Shown here: in pieces, positions 1 to 4,767 of the stretch
How the letters are laid out: each line of letters starts with the position of its first letter
Position numbering within the stretch: position 1 is the first letter of the stretch
From: DASUFH01 sp036274645
GTDB lineage: Bacteria; Acidobacteriota; Terriglobia; 20CM-2-55-15
NCBI GenBank assembly: GCA_036274645.1
Contig: DASUFH010000197.1
Coordinates: 1-7,545 of the forward strand
Length of the DNA: 7,545 nucleotides
Reading direction: 5' to 3'
Position numbers and translations under genes: made by a program
The notes under the pieces: model-generated
The model's input: the letters and a program-made list of their open reading frames with translations, nothing else
Told to the model about the DNA's origin: nothing
Databases searched by the model: none

Positions 1-84
1 CAACGAACGAAATCATCGGCGTTTCCTGCGTGTGCGGGAATCCCACGCGGGTGTTCGCTTGGCTCAGAGTCGGGCGCTGCTTCA

Positions 85-114
85 TTGCCCCGGAATGCCT
101 CAATCTGTATTATC
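85..114 (+). promoter_or_regulatory. Candidate promoter of the regulator gene (leaderless start)
   Basis: TTGCCC at 85-90 and TATTAT at 109-114 are separated by 18 bases. The -10 is a five-of-six match to TATAAT; the -35 is four of six. Transcription would start 6 or 7 bases after the -10, at 120-121, which coincides with the GTG start codon. This would explain why no ribosome binding site is present. The -10 overlaps an operator-like sequence at 105-116. The promoter is inferred from pattern only. Confidence 0.42.
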
Positions 115-116
115 AG
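105..116. promoter_or_regulatory. Operator-like site over the regulator's -10 (autoregulation candidate)
   Basis: CTGTATTATCAG has inverted arms CTG/CAG and contains TGTATTnnCA, the pattern shared with sites at 3356-3365, 3401-3410 and 7440-7449. It overlaps the predicted -10, so bound protein would block transcription. Binding of the adjacent GntR/LacI protein is an inference. Confidence 0.38.
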
Positions 117-119
117 CTT

Positions 120-1238
120 GTGCGCACACACGAGCCTTCACCCAAATATCAACTCATTCGGCAGAGCCTGGCTGATGCGATCGCCTCGGGCGAATACCAG
201 CCAGGGCAGCGGCTTCCAAGCGAATCCGAGCTCGTGAAGGCCTTCGCTGCCTCACGGCCCACCGTGAATCGCGCGTTACGCGAATTGCAGTTGTCCGGCG
301 TCATTGAACGGCGGGCGGGCTCGGGGAGCTACGTGCGCGCGGACACCGCCGCCCGCGGGTACACGTTCGGCCTCTTGATCCCGGAACTGGGGCGCACCGA
401 AATATTTGAACCGATCTGCCGGGGCATGGCGGAAGCGCAGCATGGAAGTCAGCACGTCCTGCTCTGGGGAAGCTCTTTCGGAGACGCGGCAAACATCGAG
501 CAGCAGGCTTCTCAGGCCTGCCGGCAACTGATTGCAAAGAAAGTATCCGGTGTGTTTTTCGCGCCCCTGGAACTAACGCCTCAGAAGGACGCGATCAACC
601 GCAGTGTCTCTGAATCCCTGGATAAGGCCGGTATCCCCGTTGTTCTGCTCGACCGCGATCTGGTGTCGTATCCGGAGCGAAGTCAATACGACCTCGTCGG
701 TATCGATAACCAGAGAGCCGGATACGTGGTCACCAGGCATTTGATTGCCGGCGGTTGCCGCAAGATCGTTTTTCTGGGCCGGCCCGGATCGGCGCCTACC
801 GTGGACGCCCGCATTGCAGGGTATGAGGGAGCGATTGCAGAGTCGAAACAGGCGGGCGGACCGCAGGTATTGCGCATGGATCCGGAAGATCGGACGGAGG
901 TGAAGAAAATCCTGGCGCGTCTTCGGCCCGATGCCTTCGTGTGCGCCAATGACTTCACCGCCGCCCATCTTCTCAAGACGCTCATCGACCTGAAGATCGA
1001 TGTCCCCGGAGGCGTACGCATGGTTGGCATCGACGATGTGAAGTACGCCAGCCTTCTGTCGGTTCCGCTTACGACGATCCACCAGCCATGCGCGAGCATC
1101 GGCGCAATTGCCGTCGGCGCCATGCTGGATCGCCTTCGCGATCCAAAGCTTCCGGCCCGGGACATTCTGCTGAACTTTCATCTGGTCGTGCGTGAGTCCT
1201 GCGGAGCAGGGAAAAAGCAAATGAAACGCGCGGTTTGA
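120..1238 (+). CDS. GntR/LacI-hybrid transcriptional regulator (sugar-responsive type)
   Basis: Predicted cytoplasmic DNA-binding regulator of 372 residues. Residues 8-72 form a GntR winged helix: PKYQLIRQSL begins helix 1, LPSESEL is helix 2, SRPTVNRALREL is the recognition helix and RRAGSGSYV is the wing. Residues 81-360 resemble the periplasmic-binding-like domain of LacI regulators, including FGLLIPEL at the start, GIPVVLLDRD, VGIDNQRAGY, IVFLG, DAFVCAND and MVGIDDVKYASLLSVPLTTI near the end. This architecture is known from AraR-type regulators that bind sugars or sugar phosphates. The frame is open from a GTG at 30, but the extra 30 residues do not look like the family. GTG at 120 puts the GntR domain at the N-terminus and gives a typical length. 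No Shine-Dalgarno sequence precedes any candidate start; a -10-like TATTAT ending at 114 suggests a leaderless mRNA starting at the GTG. It converges on the hydrolase pair. The ligand is unknown. Confidence 0.88.
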   Translation: MRTHEPSPKYQLIRQSLADAIASGEYQPGQRLPSESELVKAFAASRPTVNRALRELQLSGVIERRAGSGSYVRADTAARGYTFGLLIPELGRTEIFEPICRGMAEAQHGSQHVLLWGSSFGDAANIEQQASQACRQLIAKKVSGVFFAPLELTPQKDAINRSVSESLDKAGIPVVLLDRDLVSYPERSQYDLVGIDNQRAGYVVTRHLIAGGCRKIVFLGRPGSAPTVDARIAGYEGAIAESKQAGGPQVLRMDPEDRTEVKKILARLRPDAFVCANDFTAAHLLKTLIDLKIDVPGGVRMVGIDDVKYASLLSVPLTTIHQPCASIGAIAVGAMLDRLRDPKLPARDILLNFHLVVRESCGAGKKQMKRAV

Positions 1239-1250
1239 GCGCTGACAAGA

Positions 1251-1281
1251 CCCCGGCGCAACATGCCGGGTTGCGCCCGGG
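1251..1281. terminator. Hairpin between convergent genes, possible bidirectional terminator
   Basis: The arms 1251-1262 and 1270-1281 pair over 12 positions with one mismatch, around the 7-base loop ATGCCGG. The stem lies 12 bases after the stop of the regulator and 6 bases beyond the stop of the minus-strand hydrolase. No long T-tract follows on either strand; TCTTGTC on the minus strand is the nearest. It may therefore be a weak terminator or an mRNA 3'-end-stabilising structure. Confidence 0.55.
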
Positions 1282-1287
1282 ATTGCC

Positions 1288-2271
1288 TCACTTCGCCGCC
1301 GGTTTCGTGTGCTGGCCGAAAAACTTGAACACTTCCGGCATGGCGCCCGCGATGATTGTCCCGTGATCCAGTCCAGGCATTATTTTGATCTCGCACTGGA
1401 AATTCAATGACCGGAGTTGATCCGCCAGGGCTTGTGAGGCGGCCGGTCGAACCGTCGTGTCCGCTTCGCCCTGCATGATGAGCAACGGGACGTTCCTGAG
1501 TTTCGATTCCGCAGTCCATTGGAAGCCGAATGCCGCCGGCGCCAGTGGAGCAACCGCAGCCCAGGTATCGGCGTATTTCTCGCCCATGTGCAGTGAACCC
1601 CCGCCTCCCAGCGAGTGTCCCATGAGATAGATGCGCCGGTCGTCCACGTTGAATTCTTTGCGCGCCATCTCCAGGACGTTCATCGCATCTTTCTCGCTGA
1701 GTTCGGCGACCCTGGCTGAGTCTGTCACGGCTGTTCCCCCGATGGGCGCTCCTCTGCCCCCCGCCCCGCCGCGCCCTCCAGGCCCGGCGGCGGCGGCGCC
1801 CCGGCCTCGATTGGGACCGCCCCCGCCAAAGGGCATTCCGAAAGAACCGCTGGGGCTATAGCCCATCGCGCCAACGAGAATATAACCGCCCTGCTCGGCC
1901 GCATCCACGACGCCCGTGCGCATGAACGTGCCGTGATTGCCGCTGAAGCCATGGAGCGCGAGGACCAGCGGGGCTTTTATGTCTCTGGTGACTTTCGAGG
2001 AGACGAATACCGCATACGGAAGGTTTTCGTTCGTATCCTTGAAGCCATATTCGCGCAGTTCCACACGATCATCGACTGGGTCGCCTCCCGTGCGCCTGCT
2101 CTGTCCGGCCGTTTTGCCTAACGGCGGACTCGTGACTCTCGAAACTCCAGGCGCCAGCGGGGCTGCCACATCACCCGTGGCTGCCGCGGTTTGTGCCGGC
2201 GTGCGCTCAGCTTGCAGGCACAAGGCCACCGCCAGGCCAGTCGTCACCAGGATTTTGTATTCGGATCGCAT
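1288..2271 (-). CDS. Exported alpha/beta hydrolase (esterase/dienelactone-hydrolase-like), paralogue A
   Basis: Protein of 327 residues with a Sec-type signal peptide (residues 1 to about 26, hydrophobic core ILVTTGLAVALCL, then TPAQ). The mature part is an alpha/beta hydrolase of the esterase, PHB-depolymerase-like or CE1-like group. LALHGFSG at 104-111 is the oxyanion region, GHSLGG at 218-223 the nucleophile elbow (Ser220), Asp271 in GEADTTV the acid and His303 in GLDHG the base, so the triad is complete. Residues about 144-178 are an insert of Gly, Arg, Ala and Pro, probably disordered. The start is supported by AGAGGAGA with a 7-base spacer to ATG. It is the second gene of a minus-strand pair, 40 bases after its paralogue and without a visible promoter of its own. 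The substrate cannot be read from the sequence. Deacylation of plant polysaccharide would fit the neighbouring glycosidase; a peptidase-like S9 relative is an alternative. Confidence 0.85.
   Translation of the reverse strand: MRSEYKILVTTGLAVALCLQAERTPAQTAAATGDVAAPLAPGVSRVTSPPLGKTAGQSRRTGGDPVDDRVELREYGFKDTNENLPYAVFVSSKVTRDIKAPLVLALHGFSGNHGTFMRTGVVDAAEQGGYILVGAMGYSPSGSFGMPFGGGGPNRGRGAAAAGPGGRGGAGGRGAPIGGTAVTDSARVAELSEKDAMNVLEMARKEFNVDDRRIYLMGHSLGGGGSLHMGEKYADTWAAVAPLAPAAFGFQWTAESKLRNVPLLIMQGEADTTVRPAASQALADQLRSLNFQCEIKIMPGLDHGTIIAGAMPEVFKFFGQHTKPAAK
1849..2157. repeat. Direct repeat, copy 1 (N-terminal coding part of paralogue A)
   Basis: This stretch aligns without gaps to 2894-3202, at a constant offset of 1045. 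By eye about 27 of 309 bases differ, and only about 9 of 177 differ in 1981-2157. It encodes the segment from about VSRVTSPPLGKTAGQS to GYSPSG. Outside it the two genes diverge sharply. It marks a tandem gene duplication, possibly with later gene conversion. Confidence 0.85.
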
Positions 2272-2311
2272 TGTGTCGTCTCCTCTTCAAGCGCTCAGAG
2301 CCCCGCAGAAA

Positions 2312-3337
2312 TCACTGCGGTTTGGTGTGTTCGTTGAAGAACCGGAAAACGTCGGGCATGGCCCCCGCGATGATCCCGCCGTGATCCAGTCCAGGCATTT
2401 CCTTGAATTCGCAGTTCATGCCGGCTGCCTTAAGTTGCTCGGCCAGGACGCGGCCCGTGTTGGACGCGGTATCGAGACTGCCCGCCGTCAGGTACAGCGG
2501 CGTGTCCTTCAGCTTTCCCTTCGGGTCCGGGGATCCGAAACCGGCGAGCGCGGCGACCGCCGTCCACAACGGCGCATATTTCTCTCCAAGATACAGCGCG
2601 CCGGCGCCGCCCATGGAGTGACCCATTAAGTAGATGCGGTTATCATCGATGTTGAATTCCTTGCGGACCATGGCCAGAACGGTCATCGTATCCTTTTCGC
2701 TGAGTTCAGAGACCCTGGCCGCGTCGGTTTCCTTTGTCCCGCCGATCGCCGGTCCGCGGCCGCCCCGTACGCCGGGTTGACCCCCACGCGCTGCGGCAGG
2801 TCCAGCGGCAGGACCATCACCTCGTCCGCCCGGAGCGCCGGTTCCACCGCGAGCGCCGCGGGCGCCGAACATATTCGAATTGCCGAACGGGCCGCTGGGG
2901 CTATACCCCATCACGCCCACGAGAATGTACCCGCCCGCCTCAGCCTCATCTACGACGCCGGTGCGCATGAATGTGCCGTGATTGCCGCTATAGCCATGCA
3001 GCGCGAGGACGAGCGGGGCTTTCTTGTCTCTGGTGACTTTTGAGGAGACGAATACCGCATACGGCAGGTTTTCGTCCGTATCCTTGAAGCCATATTCGCG
3101 CAGTTCCACACGATCATCGACAGGATCGCCTCCCGTGCGCCTGCTCTGTCCGGCCGTTTTGCCTACGGGTGGACTCGTGACTCTTGAAACTCCAGGCGCC
3201 AGATGCTGGGCTGCCGCGTCACCCGTGGCCGACGGCCCGGACGGCCCAGGCAGGTTTTGCGCCAATGACAGCCCCGATAGCAGGCAAAAGGTCAAAAGAA
3301 GACCGGTCTTCTCCACCGTTGTTCGCTCAAATCGCAT
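2312..3337 (-). CDS. Exported alpha/beta hydrolase (esterase/dienelactone-hydrolase-like), paralogue B
   Basis: Protein of 341 residues. The signal peptide (core TGLLLTFCLLSGLSLA) ends near residue 26. It is followed by the same alpha/beta hydrolase fold as its downstream paralogue: LALHGYSG at 111-118, GHSMGG at 239-244 with nucleophile Ser241, Asp289 in AGSLDT and His319 in GLDHGG. The Gly/Arg/Ala/Pro-rich insert (about 153-197) is roughly ten residues longer than in paralogue A. The frame stays open to an ATG at 3424, but ATG at 3337 has AAGGAGA with a 6-base spacer, gives a normal signal peptide and aligns with the paralogue start. It is the first gene of the minus-strand pair, transcribed from a promoter near 3450-3478. 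The C-terminal third is much less similar to paralogue A than the N-terminal half, which suggests different substrates. The exact substrate is unknown. Confidence 0.85.
   Translation of the reverse strand: MRFERTTVEKTGLLLTFCLLSGLSLAQNLPGPSGPSATGDAAAQHLAPGVSRVTSPPVGKTAGQSRRTGGDPVDDRVELREYGFKDTDENLPYAVFVSSKVTRDKKAPLVLALHGYSGNHGTFMRTGVVDEAEAGGYILVGVMGYSPSGPFGNSNMFGARGARGGTGAPGGRGDGPAAGPAAARGGQPGVRGGRGPAIGGTKETDAARVSELSEKDTMTVLAMVRKEFNIDDNRIYLMGHSMGGAGALYLGEKYAPLWTAVAALAGFGSPDPKGKLKDTPLYLTAGSLDTASNTGRVLAEQLKAAGMNCEFKEMPGLDHGGIIAGAMPDVFRFFNEHTKPQ
2894..3202. repeat. Direct repeat, copy 2 (N-terminal coding part of paralogue B)
   Basis: Partner of 1849-2157, gap-free at an offset of 1045. The highest identity is in 3026-3202, coding for the post-signal linker and first strands (around GKTAGQSRRTGGDPVDDRVE). 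The boundary on one side is the Gly/Arg-rich insert and on the other the signal-peptide region, both of which differ between the copies. Confidence 0.85.
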
Positions 3338-3355
3338 CGTGACTCTCCTTGTAGC

Positions 3356-3365
3356 TGTATTAGCA
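3356..3365. promoter_or_regulatory. Operator-like site in the 5' leader of the hydrolase pair
   Basis: CTGTATTAGCA at 3355-3365 matches the site upstream of the regulator (CTGTATTATCA) at 10 of 11 positions. It lies a few bases upstream of the ribosome binding site of paralogue B, and its centre is 45 bases from the second site at 3401-3410. It is a weak call, based on resemblance only. Confidence 0.3.
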
Positions 3366-3398
3366 ACTGCCGGTAACGCCGAGGATTCCCCGGGCCAT

Positions 3399-3411
3399 CC
3401 TGTCAATACAT
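3399..3411. promoter_or_regulatory. Operator-like site downstream of the hydrolase-pair promoter
   Basis: CCTGTCAATACAT is repeated exactly at 7438-7450. The core TGTCAATACA is an inverted repeat, TGT-N4-ACA, of the kind bound by dimeric GntR-type proteins. It is centred about 44 bases past the predicted -10, or about +38 from the predicted start, a position where a repressor could block elongation. Confidence 0.42.
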
Positions 3412-3449
3412 ATTCTTGCTTCATGAACGATCAGATTCGCGTGTTCGCC

Positions 3450-3478
3450 ACTATCAGCACTTGATCGAGGTTTGTCAA
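3450..3478 (-). promoter_or_regulatory. Sigma70-type promoter of the hydrolase pair
   Basis: Read on the minus strand, a perfect -35 TTGACA (3478-3473) is followed after 17 bases by GATAGT (3455-3450), which matches four of six -10 positions. Transcription would start near 3443, giving a leader of about 105 bases before the ATG at 3337 that contains both operator-like sites. Confidence 0.5.
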
Positions 3479-3657
3479 TGTTCTTTCACCGAATGCGAGC
3501 GCCGGCGACGAGCCGTCGATTCCGCCGCCGATTCATGGACGAACTCCTGTTCAACGACCATCTCGCAACCGGGCAACAAAGCAGTATAAGGTTTGGTTCG
3601 GAGGCGCTATTATTTCGGGCCGAAACAACCGTCTTCCTCTGGAAACAGGAGCGACTC

Positions 3658-4617
3658 ATGGCTGAATTACCTCAAAACCGGCGGGATTGGATGAAGCAGG
3701 GCGCAGCCGCGATGGCCGCCCTTGCCGCGGGGGGCGCCGGGCTCACATTTGCGCAACAACAGACCGGCGGCGAGAGCCGGTTCTTTCCCGGATTCAAGAC
3801 CTTCAAGGTCCAGGTTCCCGGAGCAACGATCAACGGAGTGATGGGCGGCCAGGGGCCGCCGCTTCTTCTCCTGCATGGCGCTCCGCTTTCGCACATCTCC
3901 TGGCGTCTCATCGCGCCGGACCTTGCGAAGAAGTACACGGTCGTGGCGACGGACCTGCGCGGCTACGGCGACAGCACGAAGCCGCCGGACGTCCGGGATC
4001 ACTCGAACTACGCAAAGCGCGTGATGGCGGCCGATCAGGTCGAGGTGATGAGGAGTTTCGGCTTCAACGCCTTCCGCCTGGTCGGCCATGATCGTGGAGG
4101 ACGCGTTGCGCATCGTCTGGTGCTGGACCATCCGGAGCGCGTGATCAAAGTGGCGGTGCTGGACATTGTCCCCACCTATTACCTGTACACGCACGTCACG
4201 GAAGGGTTCATCAACGCGTACTTCCATTGGTTCCAGAACGTTCGGACCGCGCCGATCCCCGAAGACTCGATCCGGGCCACCTTTGCCGGACGCGCGGCGC
4301 CGGCCGATCCCGCTCAGGCGGAGTATTTCCGCATCCAATCCGACCCGGCCAACATCCACGGCATGTGCGAAGACTACCGCGCCTCCGCATCGATCGATCT
4401 CGAACACGACAAGGCGGACCTCGGGAAGAAGATCGCGTGTCCGCTCCACGCGCTCTGGGCCGATCCCGGCGCGATGGCCAATCTCTACGATGTCCTGGCG
4501 ATCTGGAAGGAACGTGGCGTGAACGTGACCGGCAAAGGAATGCCTGGCGGTCACAACATGCAGGAAGGCGCGCCCGCCCAGGTGCTGGCGGAACTGCTGT
4601 CCTTTCTCGATGGCTAA
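3658..4617 (+). CDS. Tat-exported haloacetate/fluoroacetate dehalogenase-like alpha/beta hydrolase
   Basis: Protein of 319 residues. It begins with a Tat signal: NRRDWMKQ at 7-14, an Ala/Gly-rich core, and probable cleavage after TFA at about 32. The rest resembles fluoroacetate dehalogenase (EC 3.8.1.3), which hydrolyses the carbon-halogen bond of haloacetates through an aspartyl ester. LLLLHGAP at 69-76 is the oxyanion region. GHDRGGR at 143-149 gives nucleophile Asp145 and the carboxylate-binding pair Arg146 and Arg149. Asp169 in VLDIVPTY is the acid and His299 in PGGH the base. His190-Trp191 in YFHWF and Tyr240 in DYRA match the halide-binding trio of Rhodopseudomonas RPA1163. The cap is somewhat shorter than in that enzyme. 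The ATG at 3658 has AGGAG with a 6-base spacer; an in-frame TTG at 3472 is unlikely to be used. It leads a probable plus-strand operon with the small ORF and GH95 gene. Known relatives are mostly cytoplasmic, so export is odd. Activity on a natural non-halogenated ester or epoxide is an alternative. Confidence 0.8.
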   Translation: MAELPQNRRDWMKQGAAAMAALAAGGAGLTFAQQQTGGESRFFPGFKTFKVQVPGATINGVMGGQGPPLLLLHGAPLSHISWRLIAPDLAKKYTVVATDLRGYGDSTKPPDVRDHSNYAKRVMAADQVEVMRSFGFNAFRLVGHDRGGRVAHRLVLDHPERVIKVAVLDIVPTYYLYTHVTEGFINAYFHWFQNVRTAPIPEDSIRATFAGRAAPADPAQAEYFRIQSDPANIHGMCEDYRASASIDLEHDKADLGKKIACPLHALWADPGAMANLYDVLAIWKERGVNVTGKGMPGGHNMQEGAPAQVLAELLSFLDG

Positions 4618-4629
4618 GAGGAGCGGCCA

Positions 4630-4725
4630 ATGAGCAATGATCGACGGCCCGGCGCGCCGTGGTGGAGTCCGGCCAGTGGCCGAATGGACCGCCGCCGGGC
4701 GTTGGCCGGGCTCTCCGCTAAATAA
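4630..4725 (+). CDS. 31-residue ORF, possibly the remnant of a Tat-signal gene
   Basis: The ORF begins with MSNDRRPGAPWW and ends with MDRRRALAGLSAK. It is preceded by GAGGAG (4618-4623) with a 6-base spacer, directly after the stop of the upstream hydrolase, so translation could be coupled. The last 13 residues look like the beginning of a Tat signal (RRRALAGLSA), which is cut by TAA before any hydrophobic core is complete. No known small protein is recognised. The frame is the same as that of the upstream hydrolase and of the GH95 gene. It may be the 5' stub of a deleted gene, a small translated peptide, or chance. Confidence 0.35.
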   Translation: MSNDRRPGAPWWSPASGRMDRRRALAGLSAK

Positions 4726-4767
4726 GATAACCGGAGCGAAAATCCCCGTAATCAACAGGAGGTTGTC

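Larger units (their letters stand above)
3338..3657. other. Intergenic region between the divergent hydrolase genes
   Basis: These 320 bases hold the minus-strand promoter and two operator-like sites described separately. On the plus side the reading frame of the dehalogenase-like gene stays open back to about 3472, but the extra residues show no domain. TATAAG at 3585-3590 and TATTAT at 3608-3613 could be -10 elements for the plus-strand genes; neither has a convincing -35 at 16-18 bases. Confidence 0.5.

Noticed and set aside
30..119. In-frame N-terminal extension of the regulator from GTG 30
   Set aside because: The 30 extra residues have no GntR-family counterpart and the start has no ribosome binding site; the DNA instead contains a promoter-like and operator-like sequence.
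573..1220. 215-codon minus-strand open frame opposite the regulator
   Set aside because: It is antisense to a well-supported gene, with no domain and no ribosome binding site; a typical high-GC shadow.
1740..1830. GC-rich, G/C-run tract considered as a CRISPR or tandem repeat
   Set aside because: There are no regular repeat units or spacers; it is low-complexity coding sequence for the Gly/Arg/Ala-rich insert.
3338..3424. N-terminal extension of paralogue B from ATG 3424
   Set aside because: The start at 3337 has AAGGAGA, gives a normal signal peptide and aligns with paralogue A; the extension covers operator-like DNA.
3472..3657. In-frame N-terminal extension of the dehalogenase-like gene from TTG 3472
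   Set aside because: It would bury a good Tat signal inside the protein, whereas ATG 3658 has a clear ribosome binding site and places the Tat motif at the N-terminus.
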